Shown here one piece after another: positions 27,247 through 36,770 of a stretch of DNA of 64,000 nucleotides. The stretch's first letter is position 1. Each line of letters begins with the position of its first letter. A model generated the notes under the pieces. It was not told the DNA's origin, did no database searches, and saw only the letters and a program-made list of their open reading frames with translations. Location: the NCBI GenBank assembly GCA_943356465.1, contig CALREX010000002.1, positions 139,012-203,011 on the forward strand, written 5' to 3'. This stretch comes from Candidatus Peribacteria bacterium. Its GTDB lineage: Bacteria; Patescibacteriota; Gracilibacteria; UBA1369; LOWO2-01-FULL-3. The translations under genes and the position numbers were made by a program.

Positions 27247-29382
27247 TTAAATATCAGAAATATCCTCGTCCTTTACTCCAAAGACCTCTTTGCAAACTTC
27301 TATCTGGTCCCTCTCTTCAGAGACGTTCACATCGTTCACAATGTTCACTTCTGTCTCACTTATGCCAAATTTTATCTTGAGCTTTGCAATTCGTTCTTCA
27401 TTATCTTGATTTGAACAAAGATATATTCCTTGAGCTGATTTTCTTTTTTTGAGATGAAAGGTTTGTTCTACTACAGAACCAACTTTCTTCGCTTTAACAG
27501 GGAATTTACCAGCAAATTTTTCGTTGTAGTCTTCGGCAATCTTCTTCATTGTAGGTTCTGAATCTGTTTCTAGTGTGTTTATAATGCTTTGTAGTAGTTC
27601 ACCTTCGAAAGACCCATATCTACGTTCAAATTCGTCTCTCTGTTTATTCCCAATATATTTGAGAATAATGTCTTTACCGGCTGTGTCATCTATTATTCTG
27701 TAAAGTGGCGAAATAATCTGTCTTAGTCTCGGCTCAACATTAAGTTTGGGAAGCGTGTCTTTAGAAATACCACCGCTCAATTTTTTAAAACGAAACATTA
27801 CAAGCTTATTACGTATTCGTAATGCTCTACTCTCAAAATCATCATCAAGATTTTCTGGGATATCGTCTCGAGTCAAAGTTTCCATTGGGTTGCTCAAACA
27901 TCGACTCTCAAGAGCGTCATCCATAAAGTCTTTTCGTGTAGCTATAACCTTGGGACAAAAGACGTCAAAGGGTGTAGGATCATATGATTTATTATTTTTT
28001 CCTGTAGCTTCGCTACGAAATACTGGAATGCCTTTCTGAAAACCGGAATTGAGAATTTTTACAATTTCGTTACTTGTATCTGAAAGACGAAAATCAGCCT
28101 CGTCCAAAATTATACTTCCCTTCACTTGATGTATCATTCTAAAAATTGCAGAGGCACTAGCTGAACCATTAAGGAAGATTGGACGATAACATAGTGCTCC
28201 CATAACCTTTAAAAATCGCGATTTGCCACTTCCGTAGTCACCGATAGCTCGAAGGTAGGGCAACTCCTGAAAATGGTCATAGACCCATGAAAAAAGAGTA
28301 TAAAAGGCCGCCATATCTTCAAAACCTGCAGGAATCTGTACATAATCATGAATAAAAGACTTCACCTCTTGGAGTAGTGATATTTCAGAGTCAAAATCCA
28401 ATGCCTCCGAAGGTAATTTCACAAATCCGGGCTTAATAAGGTTGTTGGTAGGTGGTGGAGCAACATATACAATTCCATCAATTGTTACCTGAGGTATTTT
28501 TGTTGCCTTTCCATCTTCAAAAAGCAAAAGGCCTGTCTCCTCCTCAATAGGGTCATAATATGCCTCTATAATCCGTCCATCACGCGGACGGTGCCAGTAT
28601 ATTTCATGGGCTTGTCTTTCATCTTTCTTGTCTTTACTTTTAGTATTATGTTTCTGGCTTTCTTTTCCTTTAATACTGTCCCAAATAGTTCTTAGCTCGC
28701 CATCATCAAGTGGCGGATTACAGGTCTCAGAATTCCATGATTGGAAACCACTCCAACCAACTGTATCCCAAAGTTTCTTGTCGAGTTCACGAATAATTTT
28801 ACCAGCCATTTTTGTCGCTGTTTCGTTTCTTGCCCCCTGATTTACCTTTGCATCAATCGTCTCTGAACATAGTGAACTTCCTGAACTTGAAATAGAGTGT
28901 TGGTCGATAACCCAACATGGAAATTCACCAAGAGCATCCCGAGTCATTGGAGTAATCCATTCGTAATGTTTTCCAGATTTATGTAAAGAAGGTGGAGCAA
29001 TGACATAACCTCCATCACCTCGAATATCAGTGAGATCACGAATTCGTCCATAATTTTTAACTGGACGTTGCGTATCGTATTTGTAATAAAAATGCCAGCC
29101 TCCTCCTCCAGTTTGAGACATTACTGTCTTTGGCAAATCATCTATGACTCCTCCCTTTTCAACATCAACAACTACAACGCCCGAAATAGAGCCAGTCACA
29201 ATAGCAATACTTTCTATGTTATCTTTGCTTAACCATTCTCTAACTTCGGCTACTGATGGGCGTCGAGTTTGAAATTCCTTCCATGGAATAAGTGGCTTTT
29301 TATCTCTTCCTACAGGAATTACAGAAAAACCGAAATCGAGATAAGACAGTGCTTGAGATAATAATTCATTGTTCATTGTCAT
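27247..29382 (-). CDS. Bifunctional DNA primase/polymerase (Prim-Pol) with C-terminal helicase/ATPase-like region
   Basis: ALSYLDFGFSVIPVGRDKKPLIPWKEFQ, VTGSISGVVVVDVE, TGGGGWHFYYKY, DIRGDGGYVIAPPS; 711 aa. Confidence 0.85.
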   Translation of the reverse strand: MTMNNELLSQALSYLDFGFSVIPVGRDKKPLIPWKEFQTRRPSVAEVREWLSKDNIESIAIVTGSISGVVVVDVEKGGVIDDLPKTVMSQTGGGGWHFYYKYDTQRPVKNYGRIRDLTDIRGDGGYVIAPPSLHKSGKHYEWITPMTRDALGEFPCWVIDQHSISSSGSSLCSETIDAKVNQGARNETATKMAGKIIRELDKKLWDTVGWSGFQSWNSETCNPPLDDGELRTIWDSIKGKESQKHNTKSKDKKDERQAHEIYWHRPRDGRIIEAYYDPIEEETGLLLFEDGKATKIPQVTIDGIVYVAPPPTNNLIKPGFVKLPSEALDFDSEISLLQEVKSFIHDYVQIPAGFEDMAAFYTLFSWVYDHFQELPYLRAIGDYGSGKSRFLKVMGALCYRPIFLNGSASASAIFRMIHQVKGSIILDEADFRLSDTSNEIVKILNSGFQKGIPVFRSEATGKNNKSYDPTPFDVFCPKVIATRKDFMDDALESRCLSNPMETLTRDDIPENLDDDFESRALRIRNKLVMFRFKKLSGGISKDTLPKLNVEPRLRQIISPLYRIIDDTAGKDIILKYIGNKQRDEFERRYGSFEGELLQSIINTLETDSEPTMKKIAEDYNEKFAGKFPVKAKKVGSVVEQTFHLKKRKSAQGIYLCSNQDNEERIAKLKIKFGISETEVNIVNDVNVSEERDQIEVCKEVFGVKDEDISDI

Positions 29383-29390
29383 ATTTGTTA

Positions 29391-29546
29391 TTAATTTGAA
29401 GAGTGAGATTCTTTAGATATTAGTATTCTGTATAGATGAAGTAGGTTTGTTGCCATTTTTTCGGCTTCTTCATATGCTGGCGTTTCCCCGAATTCTGTCC
29501 GGTATATTTCGATAAACTCTTCAATTGATTCTTTTGATAAATTCAT
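29391..29546 (-). CDS. Small hypothetical protein (51 aa)
   Basis: Own translation: MNLSKESIEEFIEIYRTEFGETPAYEEAEKMATNLLHLYRILISKESHSSN; its start overlaps the upstream stop by 1 nt (TAATG). Confidence 0.6.
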   Translation of the reverse strand: MNLSKESIEEFIEIYRTEFGETPAYEEAEKMATNLLHLYRILISKESHSSN

Positions 29547-29830
29547 TATCTTTGATAAAGTTTCTCTTTAAGTGTTTTGACGGCGATTGCCATCTTTCTG
29601 GCATCAACCATTACCATCTCATCGTTCTCCTTCGCATAATTAAAAGCATGCAAAATCTCTTCGCAGTACATAGGTTCGGCAAAGACAAAATTTGCCCTCT
29701 TTGAATTAGTTATCTTGTCAATATTTACGAGTTCCGCATCTTTCGCAAGTAAGAAAGCGGCTGGATAGAAATTTGAGATTCTAAAGTAACGATCGTCCAT
29801 ATTTTCATTGGTTATATTTTTGTACATCAA
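29546..29830 (-). CDS. DUF5659-like small protein
   Basis: 94 aa; YFRISNFYPAAFLLAKDAELVNIDKI...RANFVF. Confidence 0.6.
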   Translation of the reverse strand: MMYKNITNENMDDRYFRISNFYPAAFLLAKDAELVNIDKITNSKRANFVFAEPMYCEEILHAFNYAKENDEMVMVDARKMAIAVKTLKEKLYQR

Positions 29831-29876
29831 AAAGCGACTTCATTGTAAATCGCTGAATTATCTTATTTTAGACTTA

Positions 29877-31439
29877 TTATTGCCTTACTTTCGTAATGAA
29901 TAAGGCCAAGCCTTCTCCTGGGACAGGTCTTAATAAATTTTCAAAGAAAGAATTTGGTAGGGCAATTTTTTTTGTTTTGCAATATTTCTCTAGCATGTTG
30001 AACAAACTTCTTCTATGGGTTTTATTGATAGATTCACGTGTTTCTTCTTGTGTCAGTCCTAGTTTTTCAATTTCTTTCCATGGTACGCATAGGACATTAT
30101 TTTTATACCCCCAATCCCAAATTTTCATGGGGATACCTCCTTTATTTACTTTACTAACATATTCTCCATTGATAGAGAATGCTACTCCGTTGAAAGTTAT
30201 CTTTAATTTGTCGTTGGAGAAAATAATAAGATCATTTTCCCTGGCAGTGGTAGAACTTATGTCTTCTTCTACTCCAAGAGCTTTCTCAAGATTAAGTTTA
30301 TATTCTTTTATTTTTTTGACATCCGGACATGTTAATACAAAGCAATCACTATGGTCTCCCCAGTCTTTGATGCAATCTGACCCTTTGAGTTTGCCTAAAA
30401 GCTTTCTAACCATAACCTTTTCTGGATGGTGATATGGCCTAACCCCCATTGCATCAAGATTGATTTCAACGTTTTCTTTGTCATCTATGAGACACTTTTC
30501 AATAATTCTTTGGAGCCAATGTGTCGTTAAATCTTTTCCTTTTCTTTCCTCAATGACCATCAGATCACGATGTTCTTCGTCTTTCCTTTTTTCTTCTTGA
30601 AATTGCAAGCGTCCCTTCTCCAACCATTCTTCCAGTTTTTCTTTTTCTCCTAAGACAGGCGTGTATGCAGGAAAAAACTTGACTGTCTTCTTTCGTACTT
30701 CTTCCGGTTGATTCTTCCTCTGCTTATTTAAATCGTCCTTGATGTATAAATGTAAGCTACGAAGAGCAAACTTATATTTTTTCATATCATAACGCAAAGG
30801 ATTATGCTGAGAGTCTGGAGCAAAAAGAAAGACATATTTTACAGTCTCCAAATAATCATATATTTTCCTGTTCCTTGCCCTAAATAACCTCTCTTTCTCT
30901 TCAATAGCCAAGAAATATGTGTCAGAGAACACCCAATTCCCGTAAATATTCCTTCTAAGATTTTTCTTGTCCAAAAATTTCTCTATTAACTTTGATTTTC
31001 CAATATTGTTCAATTCTTTGGCTATTTCAAATAATCTATTCTCCAAAACGTAACAAAATTCCTTACTGCTAGAGGCAACAGGTAAACCATTATCCACCAT
31101 ATCAATAGTCCCTATATGGACGACAAGTCCATTTCGATGGGCGTCAATATTCCCCAATATTTGCTTTATTTCTACAGAATCTATGGAGTTATCTTTTATT
31201 ATTTTTCTCAATTTCTTTTCGGACACTTCAAGTTCTGCTAAGGCTTGTTTTTCTAACAACCGTAAATTGCTATAATCCATCTCTTCAAGCGCTTCTATTT
31301 TTTTAATAACCTTTTTTAAAAGGGGAGTTTCTTCGACAAAATCAAAATACTGTTTCAGTCCAAGACAGAAATATTTGAAATCTTCCTCCTTGGCTATTGG
31401 ATCGTAGCGCTCCTGCAGTTGAGATATAACATTGTCCAT
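29877..31439 (-). CDS. Uncharacterised island protein (520 aa)
   Basis: Long intact ORF; no family recognised. Confidence 0.75.
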   Translation of the reverse strand: MDNVISQLQERYDPIAKEEDFKYFCLGLKQYFDFVEETPLLKKVIKKIEALEEMDYSNLRLLEKQALAELEVSEKKLRKIIKDNSIDSVEIKQILGNIDAHRNGLVVHIGTIDMVDNGLPVASSSKEFCYVLENRLFEIAKELNNIGKSKLIEKFLDKKNLRRNIYGNWVFSDTYFLAIEEKERLFRARNRKIYDYLETVKYVFLFAPDSQHNPLRYDMKKYKFALRSLHLYIKDDLNKQRKNQPEEVRKKTVKFFPAYTPVLGEKEKLEEWLEKGRLQFQEEKRKDEEHRDLMVIEERKGKDLTTHWLQRIIEKCLIDDKENVEINLDAMGVRPYHHPEKVMVRKLLGKLKGSDCIKDWGDHSDCFVLTCPDVKKIKEYKLNLEKALGVEEDISSTTARENDLIIFSNDKLKITFNGVAFSINGEYVSKVNKGGIPMKIWDWGYKNNVLCVPWKEIEKLGLTQEETRESINKTHRRSLFNMLEKYCKTKKIALPNSFFENLLRPVPGEGLALFITKVRQ

Positions 31440-31533
31440 TTAATATTTTTATACTCCTAGCGTGCAGAATAATCTCTTACATCAAAGAAATAAACATCTT
31501 TTTGCTTAAAGATGCACTTGTGCTTGAATTTCC

Positions 31534-32691
31534 TTAGAACTCTCTTCCCAAAAGCAAAGCGAATTTACCAGTATTTATCGGAGTAGAAGTTTTGTCCAAT
31601 TCAAAAAGAATGGATTTTATCCCGGAAACTTTTCCGCCAACTAAAATTTTCACTATTTTTGCAGTGATAAAAGGCGCCGCCTGTGAAGTGCCGGTAGCGT
31701 ACCCATAATTATTACCTGGCGTTGTACTTAAAATATCCTGCGCTTTAACTGAATAATCAACCCATGTCCCAAAATTGCTTTGAGGAAGCTTATTCCCGTC
31801 ATTTGCAAGGCCAGCCACGGCGATAGCTTTGCCGTAGGAGGCTGGATAATATTTTTTGCTGGTATTGTAATTCCCTGCGGCTGCAACTACTGGAATGTCC
31901 TTCTTAAAGGCATAATCGATGGAATCCATAAGAAGAGCAGATTTTTCACTCAAACCAAGGCTCAAATTTATAACATCAACGTTACTATCTACAGCAAACT
32001 TTATAGCCTTTGCCAAGTCACTCATTTTACCTGTTTTACCGTCCGTAAACTTTATTGGCATTATTTTCGCCGATGAATTACTAGCTATAATACCTGCTAC
32101 ATGAGTACCATGTCCATAATCGTCACTCACATCTTTATCCTCAGAAACAAAATCATATCCAGCTACAATCCTATCTTTTAAATCTTTATGGTTTATGTCC
32201 ACTCCAGAATCTACAACAGCTACAACGATATCAGTAGCGACTTCAGAATCTATGGAAACATTTGATCCATCTTCGGTTCCAGTGTCGCCATTATCGCTTA
32301 ATTCAACCTGAAAATTCGGCTCTGCATATGAAACAGCATCAATTGATTCATATTGTTTTGCTATTTCTTGTGGATCAGCATTCGTCCGAAGCTTTAAAAG
32401 GAAAACATCACCTAAAGACGAAGAACTCGCGTCACCCTTAAGTTTCACGATCAACTCTTTCTTTGGCCTAAAAATATCAAAAATGTTTGTTTGCATGAGA
32501 TTAGGAGCAAACATGTAACTCAACTTAGTTGACTCATTCAATGGCACTATATCCGTTAGTCCGTATTGTGAATTCAACAAGGCGAGTTTTTCTTTCCCAT
32601 TCTCCTCTGTTTTGCTACAAGCAGGGATTACAATCAAAGCCAAAATACAAACGGCTAAGAATTTGATTTTTTTTGTAGCAGGTAAGGACAT
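31534..32691 (-). CDS. Subtilisin-like serine protease (S8), predicted lipoprotein
   Basis: Lipobox LIVIPAC; D-H-S motifs VVDSGVDINHKDL, GHGTHVAGI, GTSQAAPF; 385 aa. Confidence 0.9.
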   Translation of the reverse strand: MSLPATKKIKFLAVCILALIVIPACSKTEENGKEKLALLNSQYGLTDIVPLNESTKLSYMFAPNLMQTNIFDIFRPKKELIVKLKGDASSSSLGDVFLLKLRTNADPQEIAKQYESIDAVSYAEPNFQVELSDNGDTGTEDGSNVSIDSEVATDIVVAVVDSGVDINHKDLKDRIVAGYDFVSEDKDVSDDYGHGTHVAGIIASNSSAKIMPIKFTDGKTGKMSDLAKAIKFAVDSNVDVINLSLGLSEKSALLMDSIDYAFKKDIPVVAAAGNYNTSKKYYPASYGKAIAVAGLANDGNKLPQSNFGTWVDYSVKAQDILSTTPGNNYGYATGTSQAAPFITAKIVKILVGGKVSGIKSILFELDKTSTPINTGKFALLLGREF

Positions 32692-32751
32692 TTTTTATGT
32701 TTAGTTCTTTATATTATAGCATTTTTAAGGATTTTTTTGAATAGGAAACAA

Positions 32752-32783
32752 AAGAGCCCACCCTCATCTTTGGGCGAGCTCTT
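32752..32783 (-). terminator. Rho-independent terminator downstream of the cohesin/SLH gene
   Basis: Minus-strand aagagctcgcccaaagatgagggtgggctctt followed by ttgttt. Confidence 0.65.
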
Positions 32784-32809
32784 AGGATATTTGATAAACT
32801 TACAAGACT

Positions 32810-35800
32810 CTATTCTGAAACCATCGAAGCCAGTTTCGCGAATTCGCCTCTTGTGATGTTCTTTGTTGGACCAAATGTGCCGTTTTTGTATCCATTTACT
32901 AATCCCTTAGCTTTTGCATAATTAATATATTTTGCATACCAAGCTGTTGAGCTAGTATCTGGGAATGTCGCAGTTTCAGCAGTCAAATCTTTCTTTGATG
33001 CTTCAAGTAATATTTTTAAAGCCTCAACTCTAGAAATCTTTTGATTTGGTTTAAATGTACCATTGCTGTATCCATCAATAATTCCGGCAGTCTTTCCAGC
33101 TGCGATATATGGAGCATACCACTCACCAATTTCAACATCGCTGAATGGTTTTTCGGTCATGCTCGTAGGAAGAGTAATTCCATATAGATTAACTACTATT
33201 TTTAGAAGCTCAGCTCTTGTTATTTGAGAATCTGGTTCAAATTTTCCTTCTGATTTACCGCTGATAACACCTTTTAGTCTTAAGTTGTCTATGAATGTTT
33301 CTGCCCAGTGTCCATTAACATCGCCGAATGGTGCAGCTACATCTGAAGACTGCAATTCAACAGCAACATCTTTAACTACCTCTTTTACTACTTTTTTCTT
33401 AGAAGGGCTTCCACCACCACCTCCTCCTCCTCCCCCGCCGCCGCCACCTCCATTTGTGACAGAACTGAACGAAGCAAATGATGTGAAATGTTTAGTCCAA
33501 ACAACTAAGTCTGATCCAACTGCAATTTTACAATCTCCATCTACCCCTAAGGCATCACCTGTAGACTGGTTGTCTGCTACACAAGTGTTTGTAATTTCAG
33601 TAAATGTTGTTCCGGTTCTAACATATCCAGCTCTCTTCCCTGCTTGACCAGGAAGTAATACTCTTACTCCCTTATCAAAAGATAATTTAGCTCCAGTAAA
33701 TCCAATTTCTATAGCCATTCCGAAGGTTCTAGTTTCACCAGACGCTTCAGGTATAGTAACTGTTGTTACCGTTGGAGCGGCAATTACTCCATCCCAGCTA
33801 GGATCAGCACTAGTCACTGTTGTGGAAGCTGGAATTGTTACATTTCCAAGGCTAGAATTCATAGTGATTGCAGGTATTGTTCCAGTTCCTCCAGAAACGA
33901 ATGAACCTACGTCGATTGTTGGATTAGTTGTCTCACCACCGATTGTTACAGTAACCGCTTGTGTTGGGTTAGTAATTACAACCTGAGGAGTTGTACTATC
34001 GACAGTAGCGGCTCCTGATCCGTTTGGCGTAGTTTGAGCAGCAGTTAGGCTAGAATCAACTAATAATAACTCTGCTGGATTACCTGCAAGATCAGAAATG
34101 TTAACGATAACGTCATTAGCGAAAGTAGTAATTTCTGTTGCAGTAATTGTCAATGTAGCTCCTGTCCAAGAGTAAGCTAAAGTTTTGTCAGCGCCTGCAG
34201 TCAAAGCATTTTGAACTGCTGTTTTAGAGCTATCTGATAGGACTTCACTGAATATTAAATCTGTAGTTCCTACAGATAATGCTAAATCAGTCGAATTGTC
34301 TCCAAGTTTAGTAACAGTCGGAGCAGTATTATCAACAGTCACAGGAATACCGGCAGACTGATAAGAATTTCCTGCTACATCATATACTCTTATGAATACT
34401 GAATGACTTCCTTCAGGTGCAAGTGTTGTATCCCAATTGATAGAGTATGGAGACACAGTATCTTCACCAATTTTAGTACCAACGCTTGCATACCAGAACT
34501 CAACTTTATCAACACCAGAGCCTACGTCTGAGGCAGTTGCATTAAGAGCAACAGTGCCTTTTAAATAAGAGTCTGCAGTAATATTTGAGATTGATCCTGT
34601 TGGATTAATAATATCTGGATCAACAGTGATAGTGTAAACGACTTCTGTTGTTCCATCTTGAGCAGTTACTTTTAATGTATTTCCACTTACTACTGGATCC
34701 GCAACTCCAGTGTAATCCCACGTCTGATGAGTTTCACTTTTTGCTAGGGCGGCTAAGAAAGTTGCCTTAGATGTACCGAATGGCACTCCTGTAATAGTCT
34801 CGCTACCAGTTTCTCCTACGCTTACAGTATAAGTTCCAGAAGTAATTGTGGCGATAGTGCTAGCAGGCAATTTAAGCACAATCAATGTAAAGTCTTTTGT
34901 TTGAGTAATAACTCCTTTAGTAAGAGTTGCTGTCAAAGTAACTGTTGTATTTCCATCTGCAAAAACTGGTCTATTTATTGTTTGACCATCGTTACTTACC
35001 GCACCTGTATTTGAAGATGTCCAAGTAATAGTTGATCCATTTACAGTTCCGATTGATGGCAATGGATTAGTAAGAGCTAATGTAACGTTTAGTAAATCAG
35101 CATTTCCTCCTTTAATTGCATCATCCACTAAAGCATCTCTGTCTGCTGTTACTTTGGCAATATCAGGATTATCAGAAACTGTAATTGTATAAGTTACAGT
35201 TGTTGTTCCGTCTTGAGCTGTTACTTTTAATGTATTTCCACTTACTACTGGATCAGCAATACCTGCAGAATCCCACGTCTGATTATCTTCCCCTTTTGTC
35301 AAAGCAGACAAGAAATCAGCTTTTGCTGTACCAAAAGGAACATTTGTAATAGTTTCGCTAGATGTTCCTCCTGCACTTACTGTATAAGCACCAGAATTTA
35401 CCGTAGCAATTGTGCTAGCTGGCATTTTAAGTACAGTTAGAGTGAATGCTTTTGTGTCAGTTAGGCCGCCCTTAGCAAGAGTTGCTGTCATTGTGACAGT
35501 TGCATTACTTGCAACGAAAGCAGGTCTATTTACCGTTTGTCCATCATTACTTACTACTGATGCATTTGAAGATTCCCATGTAATTATTGATCCATTTGCC
35601 CCAACTGATGGCAACGGATTAGTAAGTGAACCTGTAACATTTGATAAATTAGAGTTTGATCCTTTTATAGAATTATCTACTAGATCAGCTTTATCTGCCG
35701 CCAATAGTGCAATATTTGGATCAGCTGAAACATTAACCGTAACAGTATAAGCTTGAGTAGAAGAATTTTCAGCAGTCACTGTGTATGTTACTGGATTAGT

Positions 35801-36733
35801 GAAGTTTTGAGCTACGCCAGAGGCAGGATTGACTGAAGCCTTAGCGGAAATTGCAATAGTTGGCACAAGTGCAGTAACATTTGTTCCGAATGGAACACTT
35901 ACGGCAATATTAGTCCCCGTAATAACACCACTACCTTCTGGAAAACTAAAAGAAGTAATACTTTTAGCAGAACTTAGAGGTGCAACTATATTAACACTAT
36001 AGGTTGTTGTTTTTCCTCCGACCGTAATTGTTAATACTTGACCACTTACGGCTACTGAGCTGTCAAAACCAGTTATATTTGATGCCGTAATAGTTTCAAC
36101 TTTAGTGCTTGCATCGCTATATGTTCCAGTAACAACTAAACCTGAAATATCCAATGAATCTCCTACCGTATAAGTAAGTTTATTCGCTGGACTTGTTATT
36201 GCTATGCTTGAAAGTGTTGCGGCTGGATTTAGAGAGACGACTCCGTTTGTGAATGTTGTAGTTATTGGATCAGCAGCAGCATCACTTATTTCTTTTGCTC
36301 CAGCAAATGTTAAATTTGCATTAGTTGTTGTTCCTGAAACAACCGTGAAATTTAAAGTTAGAAGTGTACCGCTGGACAAAGTTAAAGCAGCAGAATCAAA
36401 CCAGTTTATTTTTATTGGATTGCTTCCAGCCCCGCTAATGGCCAAAGTTCCGTGTCCAGAAATATCGTTTTGTGTATATCCAGTATATGTAAGAAGTGCA
36501 CTGTCGTACTGAACATCAAAAGTCATTCCAGCAATTACGTTACCAAAATTACTAGCGCTCACTGGCACAGTTATATTTGCCCCATTTAAAGCGGATTGAG
36601 ACCCTATGGTTAGGGTCGGAGAAGGGGCGATTGCCATTGCAGTCGAGCCAAGAGTCAAACTTGAAACGACCATCAAAGACATAAGCGCAGAGCTTATAAT
36701 CTTCTTAAGATTGATCAACATTTTGTTGTTCAT
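32810..36733 (-). CDS. Surface protein: signal peptide, cohesin domain, Ig-like/cadherin-like repeats, poly-Gly linker, three C-terminal SLH domains
   Basis: 1307 aa; cohesin-like SPTLTIGSQSALNGANITVPVSASNFGNVIAGMTFDVQYDSALLTYTGY...LLTLNFTVVSG...FTNGVVSL; SLH repeats FGDVNGHWAETFIDNLRLKGVISGKSEGKFEPDSQITRAELLKIV etc. Confidence 0.88.
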   Translation of the reverse strand: MNNKMLINLKKIISSALMSLMVVSSLTLGSTAMAIAPSPTLTIGSQSALNGANITVPVSASNFGNVIAGMTFDVQYDSALLTYTGYTQNDISGHGTLAISGAGSNPIKINWFDSAALTLSSGTLLTLNFTVVSGTTTNANLTFAGAKEISDAAADPITTTFTNGVVSLNPAATLSSIAITSPANKLTYTVGDSLDISGLVVTGTYSDASTKVETITASNITGFDSSVAVSGQVLTITVGGKTTTYSVNIVAPLSSAKSITSFSFPEGSGVITGTNIAVSVPFGTNVTALVPTIAISAKASVNPASGVAQNFTNPVTYTVTAENSSTQAYTVTVNVSADPNIALLAADKADLVDNSIKGSNSNLSNVTGSLTNPLPSVGANGSIITWESSNASVVSNDGQTVNRPAFVASNATVTMTATLAKGGLTDTKAFTLTVLKMPASTIATVNSGAYTVSAGGTSSETITNVPFGTAKADFLSALTKGEDNQTWDSAGIADPVVSGNTLKVTAQDGTTTVTYTITVSDNPDIAKVTADRDALVDDAIKGGNADLLNVTLALTNPLPSIGTVNGSTITWTSSNTGAVSNDGQTINRPVFADGNTTVTLTATLTKGVITQTKDFTLIVLKLPASTIATITSGTYTVSVGETGSETITGVPFGTSKATFLAALAKSETHQTWDYTGVADPVVSGNTLKVTAQDGTTEVVYTITVDPDIINPTGSISNITADSYLKGTVALNATASDVGSGVDKVEFWYASVGTKIGEDTVSPYSINWDTTLAPEGSHSVFIRVYDVAGNSYQSAGIPVTVDNTAPTVTKLGDNSTDLALSVGTTDLIFSEVLSDSSKTAVQNALTAGADKTLAYSWTGATLTITATEITTFANDVIVNISDLAGNPAELLLVDSSLTAAQTTPNGSGAATVDSTTPQVVITNPTQAVTVTIGGETTNPTIDVGSFVSGGTGTIPAITMNSSLGNVTIPASTTVTSADPSWDGVIAAPTVTTVTIPEASGETRTFGMAIEIGFTGAKLSFDKGVRVLLPGQAGKRAGYVRTGTTFTEITNTCVADNQSTGDALGVDGDCKIAVGSDLVVWTKHFTSFASFSSVTNGGGGGGGGGGGGGGSPSKKKVVKEVVKDVAVELQSSDVAAPFGDVNGHWAETFIDNLRLKGVISGKSEGKFEPDSQITRAELLKIVVNLYGITLPTSMTEKPFSDVEIGEWYAPYIAAGKTAGIIDGYSNGTFKPNQKISRVEALKILLEASKKDLTAETATFPDTSSTAWYAKYINYAKAKGLVNGYKNGTFGPTKNITRGEFAKLASMVSE
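34600..35720 (-). repeat. ~555-bp tandem coding repeat (~185 aa Ig-like units) within the cohesin/SLH protein
   Basis: SNDGQTVNRP/SNDGQTINRP and ADPVVSGNTLKVTAQDGTT recur; gttacttttaatgtatttccacttactactggatc at ~34666 and ~35221. Confidence 0.8.
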
Positions 36734-36770
36734 ATTAGGTTAGTTGTTATTAGATATTTATTATGAATAA

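Noticed and set aside
33285-33647. Antisense poly-Pro ORF
   Set aside because: Shadow of the poly-Gly linker in the cohesin/SLH gene.
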